DNA of 64,000 bases from Dendrolimus kikuchii. Taxonomy: Eukaryota; Arthropoda; Insecta; Lepidoptera; Lasiocampidae. Each line of letters opens with the position of its first letter. Position 1 is the first letter of the stretch. The notes beneath the pieces are model-generated. The model made no database searches, was not told the DNA's origin, and saw nothing but the letters and a program-made list of their open reading frames with translations. The translations under genes and the position numbers were made by a program. The stretch covers positions 15,600,001 to 15,664,000 of the forward strand of contig CM034412.1 in assembly GCA_019925095.2 (NCBI GenBank). The letters run 5' to 3'. Below, one piece after another: positions 22,088 through 32,809 of this stretch.

Positions 22088-22536
22088 TACTATACATACT
22101 GAAACCAACGCGCACTATCACCGCATTGCATTACACGCACACTTCACAAACAAACCAAGACACACAGAGCCTAAAAATTAATAACCCAGGCACAGAAAAG
22201 AAAAAAACAACACACATGGCACTAGATAGGACAATATATATAAGTATAGATATAAGGCCCACACTGCACATGCACTTCCTCACAACACCATCATGTAACA
22301 GATACACTCTACATTAGTATAAGTTTAGTATTAAAACTAGAATAAATTAATATAATAAGTTATTCGTAAGATACATACACCTCAACACAAAAATCAATAA
22401 ATTAATGTCACACACAAGAGCCAAAATAACTAATAATCGTGTTAAATTCAAAAAAATTAATCTTGAAATTAAGTTGTAAAAAAGGGTACGGAACTCGAGT
22501 CCGTAGAGTTGTTAATAATAATAATTAAAAAAAAAA
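22088..22536 (+). mobile_element. LINE-T 3' end with 13-bp TSD
   Basis: Flanked by ACGAAGCCGACTA at 22075-22087 and 22537-22549. It ends GAGTTGTTAATAATAATAAT then A-rich. Other copies lie at 32.4, 40.6, 46.0 and 57.2 kb. Non-coding; it looks like the tail of a LINE with (TAA)n. Confidence 0.85.
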
Positions 22537-22740
22537 ACGAAGCCGACTAAATTAACACGTGAAACTGACCAAGTTAAGGTAAAAGTTTGAAAACATGCCA
22601 ATCTTAATGACAAATCTTTATCTATCCAACCGATAAGGTAGGGAGTTTTAGCCGACCGTACTTGACGCTGAGAGATGGGCTTTGCGTCGATTTCCAAATA
22701 TCCTATATCGAAAATATTTTCGGTAATTCTTTTAGGGTTA

Positions 22741-23258
22741 CATACATACATACATACATAACTTCACGCCAGTTCCCTTGCGGGGTAGGCACGAACAACA
22801 GAGTGCCATTTAGGCTTATTCTTACACACCTCACTTGCCTCTTTGACATTCATAACTCTTGTCATGCAAGCTCGTCTGTTCTTAAGGCTCCTGACATCAC
22901 CTTCTGCTAGTACACGATCAATTTGATCATGGAAGGTGTGTCGTGGCCTTCCACGACTTCTGCATCCATCCACTTTTGCATTGTATATCTGTTTAGTCAT
23001 TCTTTCCACATGCCCGAACCACCGGAGCATTCCTTTCCTTACCTTCACCCCGACACTCTTTCAGACCAACTCTCTTTCTTACTTCGGTATTACGAACGCG
23101 GTCCGCGAGCGTCACTCCGCATATTTTGCGCAGTGCTCGCATCTCGACCGCGTTTACTCTACTTTCATGCTCTTTCTTCCATACGTGAGCGTAGGTATCA
23201 GCACCGCGTTGTGTACGGCGAGCTGGGCCTTCTGGCTGAGGTTCTTAGCGCCTAGAAG
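22741..23258 (-). pseudogene. LINE-R fragment with 13-bp TSD
   Basis: The 518-bp insertion is flanked by TCTTTTAGGGTTA at 22728-22740 and 23259-23271. In reverse it encodes the end of the RT polyprotein from about LLGAKNLSQKAQLA through VRKGMLRWFGHVERMT to AYPARELA, then a stop and (TATG)n. Frameshifts break it. The RT catalytic core is outside this 5'-truncated copy. The protein family is that of RTE/jockey-like LINE polymerases; the clade is not certain. Confidence 0.88.
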
Positions 23259-23304
23259 TCTTTTAGGGTTAAATAGTAATTTTGTTTAAAATTCAACCCT
23301 CATA

Positions 23305-23420
23305 CTCATCTCTGTCACCACAAGAGGCTCACAACGACCACGTTCGCGACCGCGATTTTCCCGTTCCACTTGCTTGCGGACGTTACAATCATAACGTCTA
23401 GTGGAAGGGATTATGGAGCG
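23305..23420 (+). mobile_element. Element D end fragment
   Basis: Shares CTCACAACGACC, CGCGATTTTCCCGTTCCACT and GGAAGGGATTATGGAGCG with the right side of element D at 42.2 kb, in a rearranged order. Confidence 0.5.
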
Positions 23421-23430
23421 TTGATGTCAT

Positions 23431-23535
23431 ACATACATACATAACTTCACGCCAGTTCCCTTGCGGGGTAGGCACGAACAACAGAGTGCCATTTAGGCTT
23501 ATTCTTACACACCTCACTTGCCTCTTTGACATTCA
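23431..23535 (-). mobile_element. LINE-R tail, 105 bp, with 10-bp TSD
   Basis: TTGATGTCAT at 23421-23430 and 23536-23545 brackets the last 105 bp of LINE-R. Confidence 0.9.
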
Positions 23536-23644
23536 TTGATGTCATAAACGACGAAATACACCAATGTCATTGGTTGATTTGAAAATCGCGCCTTTTTAAA
23601 TGTCAATCGTATACACAATACTTGTGTGTGTGACTTGTATACAC

Positions 23645-23896
23645 AATAAAACTACGTTTTAACGGTTTTAAGCGCGGTAATTTTATTTGATTTTGGTTTT
23701 TCCGACGTTTCGGCCACTTTTCAGTGGCCGTGATCACGGAAGACAAAGATGTCAAGTGTCAACGAGTATTGTTAAAGTTTTATTTAGCCTACCGCCAACT
23801 TGTTCATTTTAATTTTGTTTATGGTTATTATGTATTCTATGGGAGCCTAATCTAATTTAATTACCGCGCTTAAAACCGTTAAAACGTAGTTTTATT
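23645..23896. mobile_element. FB-E MITE with 36-bp terminal inverted repeats
   Basis: The left end ATAAAACTACGTTTTAACGG and the right end are perfect inverted copies for about 36 bp. Inside lies the CGACGTTTCGGCCACTTTTC and GTGATCACGG core. The foldback at 53861-54329 has the same left half duplicated in inverted form. Confidence 0.88.
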
Positions 23897-24009
23897 AAGA
23901 GAATTAATTCTCTGTGGTCAACGCCCACTTTTATTTATTTATTATTAAAAAGTATCCAACAGTATTTCCATAAATTTAAGGCCTAGTAATACAAAAGTAA
24001 TACAAATTT

Positions 24010-24250
24010 GCCAGGTGGTAGGGTATTTTCCCGACTGGATGGCGACCACCCCTGGTCTAGAGTATGCCGCCATAACAACCTTGGGTTGTGTTCCGGCATT
24101 GGTGACCAGGTTCCAGTCTCCCTTAAGAGAGCAGCAGCGCATTTGTAGCACATTTGGTGTAGCAAATGTCCATAGGCGATGGTAACCGCTTTCCATAAAG
24201 TGGGCCGTCTGCCTGTCTGCTGAACTCCTGCAATAAAAAATAAAAAAAAG
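24010..24250 (+). mobile_element. Rep-A, short form
   Basis: Starts at GCCAGGTGGTAGGGTATT, the same internal point as the copies at 45360, 53848 and 55687, and ends CTCCTGCAATAAAAAATAAA. Confidence 0.85.
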
Positions 24251-24354
24251 TGAGTTACACTACACCAAAATTAATTATTCAATCTATCTAATACTGTAAC
24301 ACTTCTAACATACATTACATTCCTTATGAATTCTTTATACTTCGACCCACCTCT

Positions 24355-24500
24355 TGACATGGGTCGTTGTGAGCGCTGTGTGATCGAAAATGATGACGTC
24401 ATTAATGACGTTCTCGCCATGACCATAACGACCGTGGTCGCCATTTGGAACGGCTGACGGAGCATTTTGGGCGTTGTGAGCTACTAACGGAACGAGTCTA
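24355..24500 (-). mobile_element. Element D fragment
   Basis: Reverse of 41797-41945: TGACATGGGTCGTTGTGAGC, GATGACGTCATTAATGACG, then GTTGTGAGCTACTAACGGAA. Confidence 0.7.
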
Positions 24501-24889
24501 CAGTCATTTTATTCAGGCTGTTAGTATGACGTTTACTTGCAACGCTCATACTAAGTCTAGGCAGCTTGAGCATTTTGTAATAAAAGGTTTTTAAATACAA
24601 GCTTCTGAGATCCTGGATATCATGTAGCAGCAGAGTGTTTGCCAAGACAAGTAAAACGAGCCCAAACACGACGGGTCTATTTTGTTTAGTACAGGAGTTC
24701 CTATGGCCACCTTCCGACTCCATAATCCGATCAGCTCCATGCTACCATATTATTGCATTGTCACGCAATATACATATGCGTGCAAAATTTCAGCTCAATC
24801 AGAAACCGGGAAGTTGGTCAAATTTAACTTGCAAGATTTCACCCGAACTTACATAAATACATCCATTGCAAGTTAAATAAAAGCTTTCA
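24501..24889. other. Unassigned; repeat-like
   Basis: No gene. The text around 24700-24870 (CAGCTCCATGCTACCATATT, CAAAATTTCAGCTCAATCAG) looks like a dispersed retroposon tail, but no second copy is present here. Confidence 0.35.
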
Positions 24890-25015
24890 AGGCGATTGAA
24901 AGAAGTCTCGCGTGACCAAAAGGCTGGCCTATATTTAGGACAACGTATTAGCGTTGCCATATAACGCGCGAATGCGGCCAGCATTTTGGGAACGCTCCCC
25001 ACCGAGAGCTATCTG
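24890..25015 (+). pseudogene. LINE-P fragment
   Basis: Frame-broken copy of the DQKAGLYLGQRISVAI to ASILGTLP stretch. Confidence 0.65.
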
Positions 25016-25911
25016 GACTACATCTTTTACTTGTAAATATGTTTATAATAAATAGTATTTAATTCGTAAAAATTTTTTTTTTATAAAAGTTGACATAAGT
25101 ATCAAGTAACTGTATTAAAAATTGTAATATAAAATTTCTGATAATATCGAAAATTCGGTTTTAAATTTCTCCTTTGATATAACCTTCACTATTAACCTAT
25201 GGCTGTAACAGCTGGCAGTCAGGCGTCTCGGAACGGCGGCCGAAACGGGCTCTTTATAGGGTTGACATGTCCGAAATCGCCGGCCGAAGCGAAGTGCTAA
25301 CAAACGGGGTAGGCGTGAATGTGACATTCGCAAAGACCTTTTATGTAGGCAGGGCTGGAATTAGATTATCTTACGATTAAATAATGAGGGACGCTCGGGA
25401 GTACCAAGTTTTGGGACTGCCTACAAATTTAGAGATTATTCTGTTAATAAACTATATTCTGTCCGTAACTTGCTCAGAGTTAAAACTTTGTTCTGACCAT
25501 TCCATGGTTCTAAGATACTATCAGTATAAGAGGAAAGCATTTTTGTGGGTGTCAGTTTGTGCTGGTTTTTTTATTTTATGCGTTATTTAGGATGTGTGGC
25601 TGTGAGTCATGGTGCGCGCAATGAATACATTAGAGAACAAAAACAAAGCGAAACAAAATGGCCGCAGAATTCCTCGCGCGCAGCAAGCTCCGCGCTCTAT
25701 AAATGCGTGCCTTCGCACGCATCTCTCATTTTACCACAATAGCCGAAAAACATATTTTCATCGCTGACAATTTTAATTTAAAAAATAATATTCAATAGTT
25801 CTTATTCATTCAAAGAACTAACCTAAAAATGGGTCACACTAAAATAGATTAATATATACTAGAGCTTAAAAAAGTCACAAATAATAAATAGGTCCCAAAT
25901 CTCCGTCCAAA
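25016..25911. other. Unassigned; promoter-like spot
   Basis: No gene supported. A TATAAA at about 25698 is followed by a perfect hairpin, ATGCGTGC/GCACGCAT, and TCATTT about 28 bp on, which resembles a TATA-plus-initiator core promoter. No reading frame follows it. Confidence 0.3.
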
Positions 25912-26078
25912 AATGCTGACCGCGTTACCACGTTGTGTGGCAACGCTTGTGCGTTGCCCAAAACGCAGGCCGGCCTTTTGATCGTATGAGATCTCTTGGA
26001 TATAGGAGGTGAGCTTGTGGACCCCATGGCCCTAGAATTTCGACATCAAAACCCACAAATATGTGTCAGGTGCTAACG
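25912..26078 (-). pseudogene. LINE-P fragment
   Basis: The reverse strand reads YIFVGFDVEILGPWGPQAH and then a frame-shifted remainder of the family's C-terminus. Confidence 0.65.
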
Positions 26079-26104
26079 GCGTTCTAGGTCCTTTTGCCTC
26101 GCGG

Positions 26105-26215
26105 GAGCTGCATTTAGACCACGTTCCACTGCAGAACACTTTTTGAAGATTATACATATAAAAAAAGTCTACTTCCTATTTTAAGTACATCGCTTCAGTG
26201 TGTTATTAAACTTTT
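26105..26215 (-). mobile_element. LINE-B tail fragment
   Basis: Matches GTTCCACTGCAGAACACTTT and CTTCCTATTTTAAGTACATC of the LINE-B 3' tail. Confidence 0.6.
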
Positions 26216-26285
26216 AAGGACTAGAAGTAATAAAGTGGAAAAAGAAATAATAAAGTAGAAAAATAGGTAATATATAAAGGAATTT

Positions 26286-26346
26286 GTATTATTATGTTAT
26301 TCGTGCCTACCCCGCAAGGGAACTGGCGTGAAGTTATGTATGTATG
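26286..26346 (+). mobile_element. LINE-R tail, 61 bp, with 15-bp TSD
   Basis: Only TTCGTGCCTACCCCGCAAGG to the (TATG)n tail is present, bracketed by TATATAAAGGAATTT at 26271-26285 and 26347-26361. Confidence 0.85.
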
Positions 26347-26424
26347 TATATAAAGGAATTTTTAGTTGTTCTAAACGGGTTTTTACGAAATAAGACTGGC
26401 GTGTATTTTTAAAATTAATTTTAT

Positions 26425-27030
26425 AGGTTATGTATGTCTTTGTAGACCACGGGCCATAAAAATGGCCCGGACATTTGGAGGGCTTGCGTGGGGCCATGGG
26501 AAGGCTAACACGTAGATGCCCCTTGACAAATTTAATGTAAATGTGGCGTGACACTGACCGGCGATTATCCCTGTCTACACCATATAGTAATGCACCCAAG
26601 GACAAGCCCCGGCCAGTGTAGGACTATTGTGGGAAATGAGGACAAAAAGTACCGGGCTATTGGGGTGAACTGCTAGTGGTACTAGGGGTCTGGGAATATG
26701 GGGACTATGGCGTCTGCCCGTCGCAATGTTCAGGGAACATAGAAAAATGGGCAGACGGTGACTCGCCATTCCCTGCATGGGCCCCTAAAAATGCCATAGA
26801 AGGCAGGTGCAACATGGGTGTGAGTGGCTAAGAGGTGTAGAGAGGTGGGCTGCAGGTTCACCGAAGCTACTTCTGACGTGATGCCATTTATCACTTCCAC
26901 CCCTGGAGCTTGAGCCTTAGCTCTAGCGATCTCCACTCCGTGCCGGCTGGTTAAGGCAAGCACGGAGGCGGGGGCCTTGCCTTGGCCCCCGGAGTCAGGT
27001 ACGAGGTGTCGCTACTCACCTAAGGCAGTT
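26425..27030 (-). mobile_element. Rep-C, about 600 bp
   Basis: One of three copies (also 32810-33470 and 39911-40550). It has GC-rich, near-colinear sequence between CCACGGGCCATAAAAATGG and GTACGAGGTGTCGCTACTCA. On the minus strand, frames reading MLALTSRHGVEIARA and GVEVINGITSEVASVNLQPT recur in the copy at 40.3 kb. The sense strand is probably minus, with an (ATA)n tail. Its origin is unrecognised. Confidence 0.75.
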
Positions 27031-27109
27031 AGGCAGTTTTCTGACGTAATGTGAAAATTGCTACAATTACTGGTAGAGCCAAGCTGCAATCACTATATCG
27101 ATTGTAGAT

Positions 27110-27405
27110 CGCCGGATTGGCCCGATGGGTGTGACACCAGGCTCTCACAGAATATTGGCGTGAAACGTTTAGCCTTGTTTCGTATGATTAGTGAGAGTTC
27201 CTGTAGTCCAATTCCCTCTCTCCCTACGCCTATTCCCTGTAACACCTGCCTATTCCATTCCTTTATTACATTACATCTATCCTATTCCTCTTTATCACGT
27301 CCTAAAAGCTGGCAACACATTGCCTTCGCCCCTGGTGTTGCAAACGTCTATAGGGGGCGGTAACCACTTTGCAATAGGTGAGGTAGCTTAGCAATAAAAA
27401 ATACC
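27110..27405 (+). mobile_element. CR1-like LINE 3' untranslated end
   Basis: Contains GGGTGTGACACCAGGCTCTC, then AAAAGCTGGCAACACATTG and GGTGTTGCAAACGTCTATAG and GCAATAAAAAATAC. Relatives lie at 49.2 and 59.4 kb. The last 70 bp resemble the 3' end of Rep-A. Confidence 0.65.
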
Positions 27406-27654
27406 ACGTGTTAACTGTGAAGGGAACCATTGTAAAGAACCCTGCACATCGAGATAACCAATATGTCAACTCCGCCAATCTGCCTTATGCGGGTATACTG
27501 TCTGTTCCTCTATGAATAGGAGACTCGAACCCGGCATTATCTATACATGTAATAAAACTGTAGGGGTCGAATTTCTGTACAATGAAAAAAAATACTAAAA
27601 ACCGAGTCAGGGGGATGTAAGAAGTGAAATTAGTTCTATAATTTAGATTTTTTT

Positions 27655-27990
27655 TCAATATTTTTGTTTGTTTGTACCGGCTAATCTCCGAAACGACTAG
27701 AACGATTTAAATAAAATTTTGTATGGTGGTAGCTTATATCCCTGGTTAACATATAGGATAGTTTTGATCACGAAAAATTAAAGAGTTCCCGTGGGATAGA
27801 AAAAAAAACGCATCACGCGGACGAAGTCGCTGCCATCAGTTAGTAACACATAAAAGCTGTTATTATCTACTAATATTATTAAGCGGTAAAGGTTGTGAGT
27901 CTATTTTTAGGTATTAATCTCTTGAACTACTGGACCAACTTTAAAAATTCTTTTACCAGTAGAAAGCTGTTCATTGTGATTAATAATATT
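27655..27990 (+). mobile_element. Two decayed Helitron pieces
   Basis: Positions 27655-27845 show a Hel1-like order ending in CACGCGGACGAAGTCGC. Positions 27866-27990 match the 5' part of Hel4 (CTACTAATATTATTAAGCGG). Confidence 0.5.
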
Positions 27991-28246
27991 CTTTAAGTAT
28001 TTAATGACGCCCAACGAAGGCATGAGAACGCCTATCAAATATGTAATAGCAATAACGTTAGACGCAAGAATTGCGCACAAACTCGTACAAGGCACTGAGA
28101 GTTCTCTTCGTTTGTGAATTAATTAAAGGTTACAAAGCTTAACTAAACCTTGATGTGCGTGCTTGTGTCTATGCATGTGTGTGTTTTAATGGCAGACTAT
28201 CTAGGATATATACTTCAAAGCTTCATATATACTTATATACTATACT

Positions 28247-28393
28247 TCAATAAGATTCCGAGTGAAATGCTAGATCTGGCTTTCACTAAATTCAAAAATA
28301 AATTAAAAAGCATCTTGCTAAAAAAGGGATACTACACTATTGAAGAATACTTAAATGACAGAAATTCATTTACATAGCAGCTCGCTCCAACAA
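28247..28393 (+). pseudogene. LINE-B C-terminus, left part
   Basis: Reads YFNKIPSEMLDLAFTKFKNK, then ILLKKGYYTIEEYLNDRN and a stop. The 3' tail is interrupted by a Helitron and resumes at 28606. Confidence 0.8.
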
Positions 28394-28605
28394 CTAGCTT
28401 CTGAAAGAATAGTTAAAAAAACTCGATTTTGAAACATTCTTCATTGGTGCTCCGCTCTTATTAGTCTTAGCGTGATGATATATAGCCTATAGCCTCCCTC
28501 GATAAATGGGCTATCTAATACTGAAAGAATTTTTCAAATCAGACCAGTAGTTCCTGAGATTAGCGCGTTCAAGCAAACAAACAAACTCTTCAGCTTTATG
28601 TATTA
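28394..28605 (-). mobile_element. Hel1 Helitron inside LINE-B
   Basis: CTAG at 28394-28397 marks the reversed 3' end. The usual CCCGCGACTTCG part is deleted. The body (CATTCTTCATTGGTGCTCCG, CTTCAGCTTTATG) is typical of Hel1. Confidence 0.65.
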
Positions 28606-28930
28606 TATACTACATTTTGTATAACGCATAATATTTTTCTTTCCCTTTATTGTCTTGGTCTTATTGAGTATGCACTGTTTGCTACAACTCCATTAATTCT
28701 TCAAAAAGTAATTCTGTAACATACTTCTGTATACAACTTATAAAAAAAAGAACTCGAGATATAAAGCTAGACGTATTGCTGGGGAGTTTCTTGCCGCTTC
28801 TTCTCCTCAACAGCAATAACACGTTGCGAAGCGGTCTACACAGAATAGGAAGTAAAATTAAATTTTAACTTATATGTATGACCTTCAGAAAGTGTTCACC
28901 AATGGAACTTATTTTGAATAAAAACTTTTG
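28606..28930 (+). mobile_element. LINE-B 3' tail, right part
   Basis: Continues ACATTTTGTATAACG through GAAGCGGTCTACACAGAATA to the TGAATAAAAACTTTTGAATT end. Confidence 0.75.
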
Positions 28931-29349
28931 AATTACGAATTTTGAAAAGAGAGGCAATATTTGAATTTAGTATTTATTTTTTGGCTTAGCATCAGAAGTC
29001 TGCGTTACGTTAGATTGGATAGTGCTAAATGTGTAAAAGTGTTTTTAGCAAACGGGTCATGTTGGAACAGCCCTGGGAGAGGAAATTGGTCTAGCATCAG
29101 CCTGTATATTGGGGTCACTCGAACGGATAAAGGGCGTGTAGTGGACTGGGACTGATATAGGGGCAATTACGAAGGGTAAAATATAACTTCAGTTTAAGCT
29201 ACGTTGATATAGTTAAGCCTTTATAGTTAGCTCACTAATATCGTTGTATTTTATTTATTAATTCACTAGCTTCTGCCCGCGACTTCGTCCGCGTGGAATA
29301 GTAAAAAAAAGTAAGTTAAAATAATCGGCAGAGAAAATTTAAATTCAAA
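28931..29349. other. Unassigned, with a Helitron end
   Basis: 29270-29320 is the reversed 3' end of Hel1 (CTAGCTTCTGCCCGCGACTT). The rest has no recognised content. Confidence 0.5.
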
Positions 29350-29862
29350 TTCAAATGGTTTTATTCAAAATAAGTTCCACTGGAGAACACTTTTTGAAGG
29401 TCATACATGTAAGTTAAAATTTATTTTTTACTTCCTATTCTATGTACACCGCTTCGCAACGTGTTGATGCTGTAAAGGAGAAGAAGCGGCCAGAAACTCC
29501 TCAGCAACACGTCTAGCTAAATATTGTTTTTCTTTATATTTCATACTCTATTTATATCTCAAATCCTTTTTTTTATAAATTTTGTACAGAAATATGTTAC
29601 AGAATTACTTTTTGAAGAATTAATGGAGTTGTAGCAAACAATGCATACTCAATAAGACCAAGACAATAAAAGGAAAGAAAAATAATGTTATAGTTATAAT
29701 AATGACATGACGTGCTAAAATGTTATGCTGCAATATGTCTCCACAAATTCCTTACAAGCATGGCAAGATAAAAAAATAAAATAAAAACGTTATACAAAAT
29801 TTAGTATAAGAGGTTGGAGCGAGCTGCTATGTAAATGAATTTTTGTCATTTAAGTATTCAAA
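29350..29862 (-). mobile_element. LINE-B 3' tail, reverse
   Basis: Long, well-preserved 3' tail from TTATTCAAAATAAGTTCCAC to AAATGAATTTTTGTCATTTA. Only the last few codons of the protein remain. Confidence 0.82.
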
Positions 29863-30489
29863 CACGTTGTATATACCTTTTGATGATCATTTACTATTTT
29901 TTGTATCGATGTACTTATTTCTGAACGTATTAGAAAAAGTAAAGTAAATTAGACAGGCTGCCTGTCAAATTTCAATTATTATTAAAACGGTAACAAGTGT
30001 TTTATTTTATAGTAGCTTCTGTCAGCGATGTCCGCGTGGAATAGTTAAAAAAAGTAAGTTAAAGAATATAAACTAATGCTAAAATAACGTGGTCCAAACC
30101 ATAAAGGAACTTCTAGAAGTTTTGCAATAAAATAGGTAAAAGTAACTGATACATTTGCAAATTTTCCCAACCAGATGGCAGCATAAGAAAACATCAGAAA
30201 CCTTCATAAGTTTTATAATAACAACAATATGGATTCGGGCGACCTCTGTCATACATTATTACGAGTATTGTAAGTCAAGGGTCCCCTGGCCACCGCAGGG
30301 AAATGTTGACTTCTGAGCGTACTTTGTTTAAATTGAATAAACAGTAAATATTTTGCTTTGGTTTTGGTTTATTTTGGGAAAATGTTTAGTATCAACTTGC
30401 TCTACGGATTCTTGTTATGCCTCTGCCACACCTGTGATGTAATGCCATAGTTTAGATTGCAAAAAGTACTGTCCATTTTCTTGGGGTTG
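29863..30489. other. Unassigned, AT-rich
   Basis: A scrap of Hel1 (GCGATGTCCGCGTGGAATAG) lies at 30020-30060. Otherwise nothing recognised. Confidence 0.4.
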
Positions 30490-30697
30490 GTATACGCTTC
30501 TTCAATAAGATTCCGAGTGAAATGTTAGATATGCCTTAGACTAAATTTCAAACCAAATTAAAAAAGGGATACTAGACTATTGAAGAATACTTAAATGACA
30601 AAAATTCATTTACATAGCAGCTCACTCTAACCTCTTATACTATATTTTGTATAACGTTTTTATCTTGCTGTACGTCATGTCATTATTATAACTATAA
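30490..30697 (+). pseudogene. LINE-B C-terminus, split by LTR-1
   Basis: A degraded frame (FFNKIPSEMLD, then an internal deletion, then YTIEEYLNDKNSFT region) followed by 3' tail up to CATTATTATAACTATAA. It resumes after the LTR at 31193. Confidence 0.8.
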
Positions 30698-31192
30698 TGT
30701 TACGACCTAGACGCCGACAAAGACAAATTCACACCTGCATATCTGTAGAAACATATTTTATTACCTTTCGGCATTTGGACTTATTTTATTTACTTTGTGT
30801 TTAAAATTTGTGATTAGAAAACAGCCCATTGTGTATTGTAGTCTTTTATGGCAGTCATTAACCAGGTGTGTCGGATTTAAAGAACAAACTGATTATAGGA
30901 AATTCGGTCCACGCGGCCGGGCAGACATTGCATCTGTGCAGTATAAAGCAATGCCTCGATTGAGAGACGAGGCAATCAAGCGATAACCACGAGCGAAGCA
31001 AGACTTGTGTACATTCGGTAATCTATTCAGTGACGGACTTTGCGCGTGTATTTGAATTACGATCTTCTGCACTACGTTTGGACTTATTGCCTTCGGTTAT
31101 ATTTGTAACTGTGTTGTATGTGTTTATATACTTCTAATAAACTCTATAATAATTCCAACGGCATTTTAATTCGAGTCCTGCAACTGGTAACA
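30698..31192 (+). mobile_element. LTR-1 solo LTR, 495 bp, with 4-bp TSD
   Basis: Begins TGTTACGACC and ends TGGTAACA. ATAA flanks both sides (30694-30697 and 31193-31196). A TATA-like GTATAAAGC lies near 30940 and AATAAA near 31135, as expected of U3 and R. No internal retroelement genes flank it, so it is a solo LTR left by recombination. The 4-bp TSD suits a gypsy-type element. It lies inside LINE-B. Confidence 0.88.
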
Positions 31193-31535
31193 ATAATGAT
31201 TTTCTTTCTTTTTATTGTGTCTTGGTCTTATTGTGTATGCAATGTTTGCTACAACTCCATTAATTCTTCAAAAAGTAATTCTTTAACATACCTCTGTATA
31301 ACACTTATAAAAAAAAGAACTTGAAATATAAATAGAATAAGAAATATAAAGAAAAACAATATTTAGCTAGACGTGTTGCTGGGGAGTTTCTTGCCGCTTC
31401 TTCTCCTTAACAGCAATAACACGTTGCGAAGAGGTGTACATAGAATAGGAAGTAAAATTAAATTTTAACTTACATGTATGACTTTCAAAAAGTTTTCTCC
31501 AGTGGAACTTATTTTGAATAAAAAAAATTATTTTG
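31193..31535 (+). mobile_element. LINE-B 3' tail after the LTR
   Basis: Picks up exactly where 30697 left off (ATAATGATTTTCTTTC) and runs to the TTTTGAATAAAAAAAATT end. Confidence 0.82.
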
Positions 31536-31621
31536 AATTTGAACGCTTTTAATACTTATAGACCGTTTTACGCAGATGTGGCGACGGGTGAAGTTATTTG
31601 TGATGCGATATGGTTTTTAAT

Positions 31622-31953
31622 ATATTTTTAACCGACTTCCAAAAGGAGGAGGTTCTCAACTTGATTGGTATTTTTTTATGTATGTAAACCGATTACTCTG
31701 AGGTTTATGATCCGATTTACGTGATTCATTCCATTTCCTTCCAGTTTCCATTTGGTCTCCTAAAAATTTAACATAGTTCGTCCCAGTAGTTTTCATTTTA
31801 AGATCATTTTTTTGTGATTTTTTTCCGTTCCGTTCCGTCCTTAGGACCTATATTTTTTAAGGCACGTGGCACCTTTCGTAGGCCTACCCATAGCTAGACA
31901 CTAAAAAGTAACAATAAAAAAAAACTTTGCTTAAAAAAACCGACTTCAAAAAC
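31622..31953. mobile_element. FB-M family repeat
   Basis: From AACCGACTTCCAAAAGGAGG to AAAAAACCGACTTCAAAAAC. Matches the first half of the element inserted in mariner at 39125. The GGAGGAGG block and GATTACTCTGAGG are shared. Confidence 0.75.
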
Positions 31954-32253
31954 TACATACATACATAACTTCACGCCAGTTCCCTTGCGGGGTAGGCACG
32001 AACAACAGAGCGCCATTCAGGCTTATTCTTACACACCTCACTTGCTTCTTTGACATTCATAGCTCTTGTCATGCACGCTCGTCTGTTCTTAAGGCTCCTG
32101 ACATCACCTTCTGCTAGTAAACGATCAATTTGATCATGGAAGCTGTGTCGTGGCCTTCCACGACTTCTGCATCCATCCACTTTTGCATTGTATATCTGTC
32201 TAGTCATTCTTTCATCATGCATTCTTTCCACTTGCCCGAACCACCGTAGCATT
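31954..32253 (-). pseudogene. LINE-R fragment
   Basis: The reverse frame runs MLRWFGQVERMHDERM to AYPARELA without a stop (93 codons). It is the longest uninterrupted end of this family on this strand here. Confidence 0.85.
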
Positions 32254-32417
32254 GAAGATTTCCTACGCTTCAGTAATTATTTGATGATATTTTCCAAAGA
32301 ACCGATATGAAGGTTTGTAATGGTGTAAATGGCACAATAGAAATTTTTTCATGTCACAACAACTAAACAATAAATTATAACACCACACAAAGTCACAAAC
32401 ACACAACTAACAACTTA

Positions 32418-32805
32418 TACACATACTGAAACCAACGCGTATTTCACAGACAAACCAAGACACACAAAGAGCCTAAAAATTAAGAACCCAGGCACAGAAA
32501 GAAAAAACAAGACACATGACTCTAGACATAAGGCACACACTGCACATGCACTTCCTCACAACACCAGCATCTAACAGATACACTCTACATTAGTATAAGT
32601 TTAGTATTAAAACTAGAATAAATTAATATAATAAGTTATTCGAAAGATACATACACCTCAACACAAAAATCAATAAATTAATGTCACACACAAGAACCAA
32701 AATAACTAATGAGCGTGTTAAATTCAAAAAATTTAAACTAGAAATTAAGTTGTAAAAAAGGGTACGCAACTCGAGTCCGTAGAGTTGTTAATAATAATAA
32801 TAAAC
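32418..32805 (+). mobile_element. LINE-T 3' end
   Basis: Close to 22100-22530, with a short deletion. The (TAA)n tail abuts Rep-C. Confidence 0.8.
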
Positions 32806-32809
32806 CCGC

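Noticed and set aside
22923..23255. Plus-strand 110- and 117-codon frames
   Set aside because: They are antisense shadows of the LINE-R coding strand and recur at every LINE-R copy.
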